From Collinsella aerofaciens (lineage in GTDB: Bacteria > Actinomycetota > Coriobacteriia > Coriobacteriales > Coriobacteriaceae), in assembly GCF_028206995.1 (NCBI RefSeq), contig NZ_JAQLFL010000001.1:323372-387371 (forward strand): a DNA stretch of 64,000 bases. The letters are read 5' to 3'. The notes under the pieces were generated by a model that worked only from the letters and a program-made list of their open reading frames with translations, ran no database searches and was not told the origin of the DNA. This document shows positions 19,219-27,835 of the stretch, piece after piece. The position numbers were made by a program, and so were the translations under genes. Position 1 is the first letter of the stretch, and each line of letters opens with the position of its first letter.

Positions 19219-19674
19219 ATGGCCGACGAGACCATGACTGACGAGCAGATTCTCAAGGATGTGGAGCACAAGAGCTTCGCCGCCACGTCCGACCGCACCG
19301 CCGCCTCGCTGTCCGCGAGCGGTGTCGCCGCCGAGGATGTCGCCCGCGCCGCCGCGCAGGCCGCCTACGACAAGAAGGGCGAGGACGTTCAGGTGCTCGA
19401 CCTGACTGAGCTTTCCGATGTGTGCGACTACTTTGTCCTTGCTACCGGCACCAACAACCGCCAGGTTGATTCGATCGTCGACGAGATTGAGGAGAAGGTC
19501 GCCGAGGCTTGCGGCGAGCATCCGTTCTCCATCGAGGGCCGCGAGCAGAAGACTTGGATGCTCATGGACTACGGTTCGGTTGTCGTCCACGTCTTCACTC
19601 CCGAAGCCCGCGACTTCTACCGCCTCGAGAAACTCTGGGGAGACGCCCCCCAGCTCCCCCTCAATCTCCTCTAG
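19219..19674 (+). CDS. rsfS: Ribosome silencing factor RsfS
   Basis: RsfS binds L14 and blocks subunit joining when nutrients are scarce. The conserved core starts near residue 45 (AYDKKGEDVQVLDL) and includes CDYFVLATGTNNRQV and WMLMDYGSVVVHVF. At 151 residues it has a 40-45-residue N-terminal extension rich in Ala, Ser and Thr beyond the usual 105-120 residues. GAAAGAGG precedes the ATG. A repeat-like segment begins exactly at its stop codon. Confidence 0.95.
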   Translation: MADETMTDEQILKDVEHKSFAATSDRTAASLSASGVAAEDVARAAAQAAYDKKGEDVQVLDLTELSDVCDYFVLATGTNNRQVDSIVDEIEEKVAEACGEHPFSIEGREQKTWMLMDYGSVVVHVFTPEARDFYRLEKLWGDAPQLPLNLL

Positions 19675-19707
19675 TAGCTCATTTGAGACGGGGTTTAGCT
19701 ACCCTCA
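19672..19707 (+). repeat. Partial copy of the palindromic element seen at 27724-27832
   Basis: From the stop codon of rsfS the sequence TAGTAGCTCATTTGAGACGG and the following GGTTTAGCTACCC match the left arm of the element at 27724 with two substitutions and a short deletion. No matching right arm is present here. In both copies the repeat begins at a stop codon. Confidence 0.55.
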
Positions 19708-19715
19708 CGCATATC

Positions 19716-19757
19716 GCCGGGCAGTTGCGGTTTTCCGCAGCTACCCGGCTTTCTTTT
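19716..19757 (+). terminator. Intrinsic terminator after rsfS
   Basis: A 15-bp stem (19716-19730 with 19735-19749, two G-U pairs) around loop TTTT is followed by TTTCTTTTT. It ends the obg-nadD-yqeK-rsfS transcript. Confidence 0.8.
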
Positions 19758-19768
19758 TGCCTCAGGGA

Positions 19769-21022
19769 CTAATCGTTGAAGCGGGATTGGCGGCCGAAGG
19801 AAAGGGCGGTGTCGCCGAATTTGTCTCGGACGGCGTCGATAGCGACGGAGAGGTCGCGTCGGTCGCTGGATTGGGCTCCGCGGTCGTCGACTTCGCAGAA
19901 CAGGTCGGTTTGGATCCCGCCTTGGTGGTCGAAATCGCTCATGCCGATGCCTGCTAAGCGAACATGCATGCCATCCTGCCAGATGTTGTCGAGCAGTTCG
20001 AGTGCAACCGCCACGAAGATGTTCTCATCGTCGGTCGGATGAGGCAGCCGGCGCTGTGCCGTACGCCCGCTGCCATACGAGTATTTGAGCTTGAGCGTCA
20101 CCGTGGCGCCCGTCAGTCCCTGACGGCGCAGGCGGCGTCCAACCGACTCGCCCAACAGCGCAATCGCCGCTTTGATGTCCCCGCGCTCAGTCAAATCTTT
20201 AGCAAAGGTGCGTTCATTGCTGACCGACTTGACCTCGCGCTCTTCATCGAGACTCGTAACTTCGGAGATTTCGAGTCCCAGCGCACGCTGACGCATGCGC
20301 TCGCCGTTGACGCCAAAAATAGAGGCCAAGGTGGATTCCGGTGCACGTGATAGCTCGCCGAGGGTGTAGATGCGCATGCGGCGCAGTCGCTCCTCGGCCG
20401 AGCGCCCGATGCCGCTCATGGCAGATACCGGCAGCGCGGCCAAAAAGCGCTGCTCGGTTCCGGGGCGCACAATCGTCAATCCAAACGGCTTGTCACGCTC
20501 GCTTGCGATCTTTGCGACCGTCTTGTTGCAGCCCACGCCAATGGAACAGGTCACTCCCAGCCCTGCCACGCGGTCGCTTATACGCCGCGCAACCAGCAAC
20601 GGGTCTTCGGGCGCAAAGCGACCCGGTGTGATATCGATAAAGGCTTCGTCGATGGATACGCGCTCCACGCGCGGGGTCTCGTCGGCGAGAATCGCCATGA
20701 CTTCCGCGCTCACCTCGCGGTAGCGATCAAAGTGCCCGTGCGTCCAAATGGCTTGCGGGCACAAGCGCCGTGCCTCGGCCGAGGGCATGGCGGAGTGCAC
20801 GCCAAAGCGACGTGCCTCATATGAACACGTGGACACGACGCCACGCGAATCGGCGTCTCCGCCCACGATGAGCGGTTTTCCGCGCCATTCGGGATGGTCG
20901 AGCATCTCCACGCTCGCAAAAAACGCATCGAGGTCCATGAGGCCCACCGCCGGACCCGTCCAGGGAGGCGGCGTGACGCCCATGGCATCCTCATAACCGT
21001 ATGTATGTTCGCGTCTTTCCAT
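19769..21022 (-). CDS. dinB: DNA polymerase IV (Y-family)
   Basis: Pol IV is an error-prone translesion polymerase. The 417-residue protein has the palm motif DLDAFFASVE, the steric gate region and YEARRFGV, the catalytic SIDEAFIDIT, and the little-finger domain with RTFAKDLTERGD. It is the only minus-strand gene in this part. Two starts are possible: ATG 21022, which lies six bases after a TATACT box and would give a leaderless message, or ATG 20983, preceded by GAGGA. No LexA-type box was recognised. Confidence 0.95.
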   Translation of the reverse strand: MERREHTYGYEDAMGVTPPPWTGPAVGLMDLDAFFASVEMLDHPEWRGKPLIVGGDADSRGVVSTCSYEARRFGVHSAMPSAEARRLCPQAIWTHGHFDRYREVSAEVMAILADETPRVERVSIDEAFIDITPGRFAPEDPLLVARRISDRVAGLGVTCSIGVGCNKTVAKIASERDKPFGLTIVRPGTEQRFLAALPVSAMSGIGRSAEERLRRMRIYTLGELSRAPESTLASIFGVNGERMRQRALGLEISEVTSLDEEREVKSVSNERTFAKDLTERGDIKAAIALLGESVGRRLRRQGLTGATVTLKLKYSYGSGRTAQRRLPHPTDDENIFVAVALELLDNIWQDGMHVRLAGIGMSDFDHQGGIQTDLFCEVDDRGAQSSDRRDLSVAIDAVRDKFGDTALSFGRQSRFND

Positions 21023-21028
21023 GTCATG

Positions 21029-21034
21029 AGTATA
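21029..21034 (-). promoter_or_regulatory. Candidate -10 box for dinB, leaderless arrangement
   Basis: TATACT on the minus strand ends six bases before the ATG at 21022, so transcription would begin at or next to the start codon. No good -35 box and no ribosome site precede this ATG. Confidence 0.4.
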
Positions 21035-21138
21035 CCGCGCAGCTCATGTGGGGTGCGTGTATGTGCTTGCAAATCCCGAATTCTTGTCTAAGATATGGAT
21101 TTGCCCTCGACTACACCGAAGAAGTTGGTCTCACGGAC

Positions 21139-21167
21139 TTCACCTGCCCGCGTCGATGGCGTATTAT
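21139..21167 (+). promoter_or_regulatory. Promoter of the rpsP-rimM-trmD operon
   Basis: TTCACC (21139-21144), 17 nt, TATTAT (21162-21167). The leader of about 50 nt contains a small hairpin (GCAGC-CTAAA-GCTGC) just before the rpsP ribosome site. Confidence 0.65.
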
Positions 21168-21223
21168 GTTCAACTGTTTGTTTGTAGTTGCAGCCTAAAG
21201 CTGCTTGGTTGGAGGAGTTTCCT

Positions 21224-21565
21224 TTGGCAGTCAAGATTCGCCTTGCTCGTCACGGCGCTAAGAAGCGTCCGTACTACCGTGTCGTCGTCGCCGATTCCCG
21301 CGCCCCGCGTGACGGTCGTATCATCGAGGAGGTTGGCCGCTACAACCCGATGACCGCCCCCAAGACCATCAACCTCGACCTCGAGAAGATCGCCGACTGG
21401 CAGTCCAAGGGCGCTCAGCTCACCGACGCCGTCGCCGCTCTGGTCAAGGCCGCCAACGAGGGCGAGAAGACCGAGACCGTCGTCAAGAAGTCCAAGAAGC
21501 AGCTCGCCAAAGAGGCCGAGGCCGCTAAGGCTGCCGCTGAGGCCGCTGAGGGCGCCGAGGAGTAA
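21224..21565 (+). CDS. rpsP: 30S ribosomal protein S16
   Basis: S16 helps assemble the 5' and central domains of 16S rRNA. The protein begins (TTG) [18 protein letters not shown], as in the family, with GGAGGAG seven nt upstream; an upstream in-frame start at 21188 would add unrelated residues. At 113 residues it carries a Lys- then Glu/Ala-rich tail of about 30 residues. It leads the conserved rpsP-khpA-rimM-trmD cluster. Confidence 0.98.
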   Translation: MAVKIRLARHGAKKRPYYRVVVADSRAPRDGRIIEEVGRYNPMTAPKTINLDLEKIADWQSKGAQLTDAVAALVKAANEGEKTETVVKKSKKQLAKEAEAAKAAAEAAEGAEE

Positions 21566-21568
21566 ATC

Positions 21569-21853
21569 GTGCCTGAGGTTGACGCTGCACAGCTCGAGGG
21601 TGAGGCAATGCTCTCAGATCGCATCGCCGATCTCGTCGAATATCTCGTTGTTCAGATCGTCGACGACCCGGATTCCGTGAGCCTTGAGGTCATCGATGGT
21701 GACGACGCCTCTACGATTGAGGTTTCGGTCGCCGAGGATGACGTCGCTAAGGTCATCGGCCGTCGTGGCCGTACCATCAAGGCCATTCGCACGCTCGCCC
21801 GTGCACTGGCCGCTCGCCTCGACACTGCTGTCGAGGTAGAGGTTCTGGGCTAG
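21569..21853 (+). CDS. khpA: KH-domain RNA-binding protein KhpA
   Basis: KhpA is a small single-KH RNA-binding protein, linked in other Gram-positives to cell elongation and division through KhpB. The KH GxxG loop is visible as VIGRRGRTIKAI. The GTG at 21569, three bases after the rpsP stop, gives 94 residues; ATG 21608 with GAGGGTGAGG upstream gives 81, nearer the usual size of about 76-80, and may be the true start. Position between rpsP and rimM is typical. Confidence 0.93.
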   Translation: MPEVDAAQLEGEAMLSDRIADLVEYLVVQIVDDPDSVSLEVIDGDDASTIEVSVAEDDVAKVIGRRGRTIKAIRTLARALAARLDTAVEVEVLG

Positions 21854-21857
21854 GACC

Positions 21858-22379
21858 TTGAGGTCCCAGTACAAAAACATCGCCCGTGTGGTCAAGCCGC
21901 ACGGAAGGAAGGGGGAGGTCCTCGCGCAGCCGCTGCGGGGGCTTCCTTCTGTATTAGAGCCGGGTATGCGCGTCGCCCTGACGCCGCCGGCGCTCAAGCG
22001 CGACCGCTTTTGCACGGTCGTGTCCGTCACCGATACGGGCGATGGCGATCTGGTCTCGTTTGAGGGCATTGACGACTTGACGTCCGCCGAGGGCATCACG
22101 GGATGCTACGTGCTGGCAAATCGTGACGATTTTGAGCTCGATTCGCTCGACGCTGCCTATACCGACCTGATGGGTCGCGAGGTGGTCGACGAGCGCTTCG
22201 GTTTACTCGGCACGATCGTCGAGATCATGTCGACGCCCGCTAACGATGTTTGGGTTGTTGAGGGCGATCGGTACGGCGAGGTACTGATTCCCGTGATCGA
22301 GCAGGTCGTGCTCGATCTTCCCGACACAGGAACAATTTCCGTCCACATTATGGACGGCCTGATCGATATGGACAAGTAG
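21858..22379 (+). CDS. rimM: Ribosome maturation factor RimM
   Basis: RimM assists maturation of the 30S head around S19. The 173-residue protein shows the N-terminal IARVVKPHGRKGEVLAQPL motif and a C-terminal PRC-barrel with DLMGREVVDERFGLLGTIVE and VLIPVIEQVV. The start is TTG 21858, four nt after khpA. It is followed 10 nt later by trmD, the normal partner. Confidence 0.96.
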   Translation: MRSQYKNIARVVKPHGRKGEVLAQPLRGLPSVLEPGMRVALTPPALKRDRFCTVVSVTDTGDGDLVSFEGIDDLTSAEGITGCYVLANRDDFELDSLDAAYTDLMGREVVDERFGLLGTIVEIMSTPANDVWVVEGDRYGEVLIPVIEQVVLDLPDTGTISVHIMDGLIDMDK

Positions 22380-22389
22380 GGAGGACAAC

Positions 22390-23136
22390 ATGCTGATCGA
22401 GACCCTTTCGGTCTTTCCCGAGATGTTTGAGCCCGTCATGTCCACATCGATCTTGGGCCGCGCCCGCAAGGCCGGCCTTTTTGATTTTAAGGCGTATAAC
22501 CTGCGCGACTGGACGCACGACCGCCATCGTACCGTCGATGACGAGCCGTACGGCGGCGGGCAGGGCATGCTCATGAAGGTCGAGCCTATTGCCGAGGCCA
22601 TCGAGGCCATCAGCTCCGAGGGTCCCAAGCCCACCGTAGTGTTCTTCACCCCCTGTGGCGAGCCCTTTACGCAGCATGTGGCCGAGCGCCTGCTCAAAAG
22701 TGAGCGCCTGCTGTTTGTGTGCAGCCGCTACGAGGGCGTCGACGAGCGTGCGTATGCGTATGCCGATGAGCGTCTGTCGATCGGCGACTACGTGCTTACG
22801 GGTGGCGAACTTCCCGCTATGGTCGTTGCCGATGCCGTCGTACGCCTGATTCCCGGCGCCCTGGGCGACGAGATGAGCAATGTGGACGAGTCGTTCTCGA
22901 CCGCCGAGGACGGAGGCCTGCTCGAGTACGCGCAGTACACCCGTCCCGCCGAGTTCAACGGCGAGGGCGTGCCGCCGGTGCTTGTGAGCGGCGATCACGC
23001 CAAGGTCGATGTCTGGCGTCGCAAGAACGCCATCGAGCGCACCTGCCGCTGGCGTCCCGACTTGATCGAGACGGCGCGGCTCACGCCCGAGGAGCGCGCT
23101 TACGCGCAGGATTTGCTTTCTGGAAGAGGTGAATAA
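22390..23136 (+). CDS. trmD: tRNA (guanine-37-N1)-methyltransferase
   Basis: TrmD methylates G37 next to the anticodon to prevent frameshifting. The 248-residue protein has the trefoil-knot SAM-binding motifs YGGGQGMLMK, CSRYEGVDER and IGDYVLTGGELPA. AGGGAGGA precedes the ATG. Its stop overlaps the start of lepB by 8 nt. Confidence 0.98.
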   Translation: MLIETLSVFPEMFEPVMSTSILGRARKAGLFDFKAYNLRDWTHDRHRTVDDEPYGGGQGMLMKVEPIAEAIEAISSEGPKPTVVFFTPCGEPFTQHVAERLLKSERLLFVCSRYEGVDERAYAYADERLSIGDYVLTGGELPAMVVADAVVRLIPGALGDEMSNVDESFSTAEDGGLLEYAQYTRPAEFNGEGVPPVLVSGDHAKVDVWRRKNAIERTCRWRPDLIETARLTPEERAYAQDLLSGRGE

Positions 23137-23746
23137 CATAGAGGACAATAAAGGCCGCCAACGAGTTCATCTTGAACATGATTTTGGCGAGAGGTCCGTT
23201 TTCACTTTGCGGGGCGCCTTGGAATGGGTTTTGGTCATTCTAATCGCGCTCGCCGCCACCTTCCTGATCCGCACCTTTGTGGTCGAGCCCTTTGTGGTGC
23301 CCACCGGCTCCATGGAGTCCACGATCGAGATTGGCGACCAGATCCTGGCACAAAAGGTGAGCCTCGAGCTCGGTCAGCCCGTCAAGCAGGGCGATATCGT
23401 GGTGTTTCACAACCCCGATGGCACCTCCGAGCATGATGTTCTTGTCAAGCGTGTTATTGCCACGGCCGGCCAGACGGTCGACCTGCAGGATGGCAAGGTG
23501 GTCGTTGACGGCCAAGCGCTCGACGAGGACTATACGACGGGCATGAGCTGGCCACTTTCGGTCCAAGCGCCCGGTGCTCAGGTAAGCTATCCCTACACCG
23601 TCCCCGACGGGTGTGTGTGGGTGATGGGCGACAACCGAGAGAACTCAGCCGACTCCCGCTATTTTGGGCCGGTCGACCGCTCCGATTTAATGGCCGTGGC
23701 ACTCGTTCGCTACTGGCCGCTCAACCGCATCGGTGCTATCGACTAA
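23129..23746 (+). CDS. lepB: Signal peptidase I
   Basis: SPase I removes signal peptides from exported proteins. The 205-residue protein has one N-terminal membrane helix (WVLVILIALAATFLI), the catalytic serine in PTGSMEST, the general-base lysine in VLVKRVIATAG, and the box E motif GDNRENSADSR. A GTG at 23129 within the trmD end is preceded by GGAAGAG, so translation is probably coupled. The position after trmD is common in Gram-positive bacteria. Confidence 0.96.
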   Translation: MNNIEDNKGRQRVHLEHDFGERSVFTLRGALEWVLVILIALAATFLIRTFVVEPFVVPTGSMESTIEIGDQILAQKVSLELGQPVKQGDIVVFHNPDGTSEHDVLVKRVIATAGQTVDLQDGKVVVDGQALDEDYTTGMSWPLSVQAPGAQVSYPYTVPDGCVWVMGDNRENSADSRYFGPVDRSDLMAVALVRYWPLNRIGAID

Positions 23747-23805
23747 AAACCGCTATAGTACAGTACCTAACCGTGTAATCGTTTCGACGAGGGGATATTA
23801 GAGGC

Positions 23806-24717
23806 ATGAACGCTTCATCGCTTTCCTTCCAAGACATCATCCTGCGCCTCCAGCAGTACTGGGGCGAGCAGGGCTGCGTCATTATGCAGCCCTATGACTC
23901 CGAGGTCGGTGCCGGTACCTTCCATACCGCGACCACGCTGCGCTCGCTCGGTCCCGCCGAGTGGCGCACCTGCTATGCGCAGCCCTGCCGCCGTCCCGCC
24001 GACGGCCGCTACGGCGAGAACCCCAACCGCATGCAGCACTACTATCAGTTCCAGGTGCTCATCAAGCCCTCGCCGGTCAACGCCCAGGAGCTCTATCTGG
24101 GTTCGCTGGCCGCCATTGGCCTGGACCCCAACGACCATGACGTCCGCTTTGTCGAGGACGACTGGGAGAGCCCGACCCTGGGTGCCTGGGGCCTTGGCTG
24201 GGAGGTCTGGCTCAACGGCATGGAGGTCACGCAGTTTACGTATTTTCAGCAGGTGGGCGGCATCGAGGTCGACCCCGTGCCCGTCGAGATCACCTATGGC
24301 CTGGAGCGTATCGCCATGTACGCCCAGGGCGTCAACTCGGTCTACGACCTGGTGTGGAGCTACCTGCCCGACGGCACGCCCATGACCTATGGCGACGTGT
24401 TCCTCGAGAACGAGCGCGAGTTCAGCGCCTACAACTTTGAGGTCGCCAACGTCGAGATGATGCGTCAGAAGTTTGACGACTACGAGGCCGAGTGTCACTC
24501 CTGTCTGGAGCGCAAGCTGCCGCTGCCGGCGTACGACTGTGTCATGAAGTGCAGCCACGCCTTCAACCTGCTCGATGCCCGTGGCGCCCTGTCCGCAGTC
24601 GAGCGTGCCAACTACATCCTGCGCGTCCGCGCCGTCGCCAAGGCGTGCTGCGAGGCCTACATGGCCGAGGTCGCCGGAGTCAACGAGAATGCCGACCAGG
24701 AAGGCGAGGTGGCGTAA
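23806..24717 (+). CDS. glyQ: Glycyl-tRNA synthetase alpha subunit
   Basis: This 303-residue class II catalytic subunit activates glycine in the alpha2-beta2 enzyme. Signature segments include [33 protein letters not shown] and [13 protein letters not shown]. It starts 59 nt after lepB with GAGGGGA upstream. That gap is too short for a T-box, so control by uncharged tRNA is not evident. The beta subunit follows after three bases. Confidence 0.98.
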   Translation: MNASSLSFQDIILRLQQYWGEQGCVIMQPYDSEVGAGTFHTATTLRSLGPAEWRTCYAQPCRRPADGRYGENPNRMQHYYQFQVLIKPSPVNAQELYLGSLAAIGLDPNDHDVRFVEDDWESPTLGAWGLGWEVWLNGMEVTQFTYFQQVGGIEVDPVPVEITYGLERIAMYAQGVNSVYDLVWSYLPDGTPMTYGDVFLENEREFSAYNFEVANVEMMRQKFDDYEAECHSCLERKLPLPAYDCVMKCSHAFNLLDARGALSAVERANYILRVRAVAKACCEAYMAEVAGVNENADQEGEVA

Positions 24718-24720
24718 GCC

Positions 24721-26817
24721 ATGGCAGACGCTAAGGATTTCCTGTTTGAGATCGGTACGGAGGAAATGCCCTCCGCACCGTTGAACAATGCCGTCAAGCA
24801 GCTTGGCACCATGATCGCCAAGGGCCTCGACGAGGCCGGTCTGGCCCACGGCGAGGTCCGCGTGATCTCGAGCCCGCGTCGTCTGGCTGCACTCGTTGCC
24901 AACGTCGCCACCGCGACCGATGAGGTTCACGAGGTCAAGCGTGGCCCCGCGGCCAACATTGCCTTCGACGCTGACGGTAACGCCACCAAGGCCGCCCAGG
25001 GCTTTGCCCGCAAGTGCGGTGTGGCTGCCGAGGACCTGGTCCGTCGCGAGGACACTGACGGTCGCGAGTATGTGTTCGCCGAGAAGAACATTCCCTCCGC
25101 ACCGGCTACGCCGATTCTGACCGCTCTGTGCGAGAAGACCATCGCCGGCCTGCAGTGGCCCAACTACCGCAGCCAGCGCTGGGGTCACGAGCATGCGACC
25201 TTTGTTCGTCCGGTCCGCTGGATCTGCTGCCTTTTGGGCGAGGATGTTGTGCCCGTGTCGTTTGCCGACGTGACGAGTGGCAACACCACGCGTGGTCATC
25301 GCGTACTTGGCCCCGGTGACCATGTGGTCGCCAGCCCCGCCGTCTACGAGCAGGTGCTCGAGGACGCCGGTGTGCTTTCTGCCGAGCGTCGTCGTGAGGC
25401 CATCCTTGCCGGTATCGCCGAGGTCGAGGCTGCCCGTCCCGGCTGCCATGTCGATACGCCCAAGAAGGTCTTTGAGGAGGTCATTAACCTCTGCGAGTGG
25501 CCGACGGTGCTCGTCGGTACCTTCGATGAGGAGTTCCTCAAGGTCCCGCACGAGATCATCTGCGAGTCCATGCTCACCAACCAGCGCTACTTCCCGATCT
25601 ATGACGGCGAGGGCAAGCTCACGCGTGAGTTCGTGGTCGTTTCCAACAGCAAGCCCGAGAATGCCGAGCGCGTGATCGACGGTAACGAGCGCGTCGTGCG
25701 CGCCCGTCTGGACGACGCAAAGTTCTTCTACGAGGAGGACCTGAAGATCTCCCTCGACGAGTTCCGTGAGCGCCTGGCCAAGGTTGCCTTCCAGGAGAAG
25801 CTCGGTAGCGTGCTCGCCAAGTCCGAGCGCATTGAGCAACTCGCGCTTGCCATCGCTCGCGAGACCCATCTGGGCGCCCACCTGGCCGCCGATGCCGCTC
25901 GCGCCGCGCACCTGTGCAAGGCCGACTTGGTATCCAACGCCGTCGTCGAGTTCACGAGCCAGCAGGGCGTGATGGGCGGTTACTACGCCACCGCGATGGG
26001 GGAGAACGACGAGGTCGCCCACGCCATTCGCGATCATTATCGTCCCCGCTTTGCCGGTGACGAGCTGCCCGAGGGCACCGCTGGCTGCATCGTGGCCTGC
26101 GCCGACAAGCTCGATACCATCGCCGGTATCTTTGCCATTGGCGAGCCCCCGACCGGCTCCTCCGACCCCTACGCGCTACGTCGTGCCGCTATCGGCATCA
26201 TCAACATCCTGCGCGACCGTCTGCCGATCGACCCCACGTCGCTCATCGACTTCGCCCTCGAGCTCTATAGCGAGCAGGGCATTGAGTTCGACGCCGCCGA
26301 GGTCGCCCAGCAGGTTCGCGACTTCTTCCATGGCCGCCTGGTGAGCATGGCCCGCGACGAAAAGATCCCGGCCGATACCGTTGCCGCCGTCTCTGCGGTG
26401 CACATCATCGCCCCGTCCGTCTTCTTCGCCCGCTGCGCCGCCCTCGACGAGGCCCGCAAGAACGATGCCGAGACCTTTGACAACCTGGCTACGGCCTATG
26501 CCCGTGCCGCGCATATCTCCAAGTCCGAGCTGGGCGCGGAGTACGACCGCAGCCTGATGGGCGAGGCCGAGCTCGCGCTTGCCGATGCTTCCGAGGCTGC
26601 TCAGACTGCTGTCGATGCTGCCCTTGCTGCCGAGGACTACCCGGCCGCATTTGCTGCCCTCGCCGCCCTGCGCGCGCCCATCGACCGTTTCTTCGACGAG
26701 GTCATGGTCATGGACAAGGACGAGCAGCTCCGCGATAATCGCCTTAAGCTGCTCAACCGCTTCGAGGCCGTTTTCTCCGGCATCGCCAACATCGGTGAGC
26801 TTGCTCGTAAAAAGTAA
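24721..26817 (+). CDS. glyS: Glycyl-tRNA synthetase beta subunit
   Basis: The beta subunit (698 residues) binds tRNA-Gly and carries HD-like and anticodon-binding domains. It starts with the conserved FLFEIGTEEMPS segment and holds SPRRLAALV, FVRPVRWIC and MTNQRYFP-like motifs (here MLTNQRYFPIYD). It is translated right after glyQ. Two-subunit GlyRS is the form expected in Coriobacteriia, in contrast to the single-chain enzyme of many other actinobacteria. Confidence 0.98.
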   Translation: MADAKDFLFEIGTEEMPSAPLNNAVKQLGTMIAKGLDEAGLAHGEVRVISSPRRLAALVANVATATDEVHEVKRGPAANIAFDADGNATKAAQGFARKCGVAAEDLVRREDTDGREYVFAEKNIPSAPATPILTALCEKTIAGLQWPNYRSQRWGHEHATFVRPVRWICCLLGEDVVPVSFADVTSGNTTRGHRVLGPGDHVVASPAVYEQVLEDAGVLSAERRREAILAGIAEVEAARPGCHVDTPKKVFEEVINLCEWPTVLVGTFDEEFLKVPHEIICESMLTNQRYFPIYDGEGKLTREFVVVSNSKPENAERVIDGNERVVRARLDDAKFFYEEDLKISLDEFRERLAKVAFQEKLGSVLAKSERIEQLALAIARETHLGAHLAADAARAAHLCKADLVSNAVVEFTSQQGVMGGYYATAMGENDEVAHAIRDHYRPRFAGDELPEGTAGCIVACADKLDTIAGIFAIGEPPTGSSDPYALRRAAIGIINILRDRLPIDPTSLIDFALELYSEQGIEFDAAEVAQQVRDFFHGRLVSMARDEKIPADTVAAVSAVHIIAPSVFFARCAALDEARKNDAETFDNLATAYARAAHISKSELGAEYDRSLMGEAELALADASEAAQTAVDAALAAEDYPAAFAALAALRAPIDRFFDEVMVMDKDEQLRDNRLKLLNRFEAVFSGIANIGELARKK

Positions 26818-26851
26818 GCCAGCCTGCGCGTAAGCGCAAAAGGAGCCCCGC

Positions 26852-27727
26852 ATGGATTGCCCGGTCACCGCTCGTCCCACCGTTATCGTTATCTCCGACT
26901 CGCTCGGTGATACCGCTTGTGAGGTGGTGCTTGCGGCGTCCGGGCAATTTGATGAAGGGGCTTTTCGTTTGTTGCGCCTGCCCAAGGTGACCTCGGTGGA
27001 GCAGGTGGAGTCGTTTGTGGGCCCGCGCGTCGATGCCGACCATCGCGATATTGCCGTGTTTCACACCATTGTCGATCCGGCGCTTCGCGCCCGCGTGCTC
27101 GATTACCTGGGCATGCTGCATATCCGTTCGGTCGACCTGATCGGTCCGACGCTCGCCGTGCTATCGTCGCTCATCGGTGTGCCGCCCAAAGGCGTCGCGG
27201 GCGTGATTCACAGGACCGATGACCGCTATTTCCATCGTATCGAGGCCATGGAATATTTCGTTGAGCACGATGACGGGCGCGGTTGCGACGATTTGTCGGG
27301 TGCCGATATCGTGCTGCTGGGCGTATCGCGCACGTCCAAGACGCCGCTGTCGATGTATCTGGCTTATCAGGGCTACAAGGTTGCCAATGTTCCGTTGGCC
27401 CATGGCATGGAGCCGCCGAAGTCGATTTACGAGGTCGACCCGATGCGCCTGTTCGGCCTGATTTCGACCGTCGATGTGATTTCCGAAATTCGCGATAGCC
27501 GCTTGGGCGATGACTACGCTCGTGCCGTTGCCGGCTCCTATGCCGAGCCCGAGAGCGTGCGCAGCGAGCTTGAGGAAGCTCGTGCCCTCATGAAACGCCT
27601 AGGCTGCTTTGTGGTGCGTACCGACGGCAAGGCCATCGAGGAAAGCGCTGCCGAGATCATTAGCCACTTGGAGGAAATCCAAGAAGCCCGTGCCCGCCGC
27701 GCCGCCCGTCGAGCCCAACAAAAGTAG
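26852..27727 (+). CDS. Pyruvate phosphate dikinase regulatory protein (DUF299)
   Basis: This bifunctional kinase/pyrophosphorylase family switches PPDK (or PEP synthase) off and on by ADP-dependent phosphorylation of the threonine next to the catalytic histidine and by Pi-dependent removal. The 291-residue protein has the family start VIVISDSLGDTA, the P-loop GVSRTSKTPLS (near base 27325) and the region LFGLISTVDVISEIR. Its likely target, ppdK, is the next gene and contains the TSH target motif. AGGAG precedes the ATG. The big palindrome begins at its stop codon. Confidence 0.94.
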   Translation: MDCPVTARPTVIVISDSLGDTACEVVLAASGQFDEGAFRLLRLPKVTSVEQVESFVGPRVDADHRDIAVFHTIVDPALRARVLDYLGMLHIRSVDLIGPTLAVLSSLIGVPPKGVAGVIHRTDDRYFHRIEAMEYFVEHDDGRGCDDLSGADIVLLGVSRTSKTPLSMYLAYQGYKVANVPLAHGMEPPKSIYEVDPMRLFGLISTVDVISEIRDSRLGDDYARAVAGSYAEPESVRSELEEARALMKRLGCFVVRTDGKAIEESAAEIISHLEEIQEARARRAARRAQQK

Positions 27728-27832
27728 CTAATTTGGGACGGGGCTTTTTTAGCTACCCCGACTGAGGCCGCGAGCTTTTTGGCCGATTGCCGACGGGGGC
27801 AGCTAAAAAAGCCCCGTCCCAAATTAGCTACT
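27724..27832. repeat. Large palindromic element with 32-bp perfect inverted arms
   Basis: The arms 27724-27755 and 27801-27832 are perfect reverse complements of 32 bases (starting AGTAGCTAATTTGGGACGGG). The 45-base centre adds a partly paired CCCCG/CGGGG extension. The left arm begins at the stop codon of the PPDK regulator gene. The stem with its T-runs can act as a terminator in both directions, but such length is more than a terminator needs, and a diverged partial copy exists at 19672. It may be a non-autonomous repeat (REP/MITE-like). Confidence 0.8.
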
Positions 27833-27835
27833 TAT

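Noticed and set aside
23747..23805. Possible T-box riboswitch before glyQS
   Set aside because: The gap is only 59 nt with no T-box sequence (TGGNACCGCG) and no terminator.
23815..26037. Very long antisense frame opposite glyQS (and similar ones opposite mreB, proS, adhE and the radical SAM gene)
   Set aside because: High G+C codon bias opens antisense frames; none shows a recognisable domain, and the sense genes are certain.
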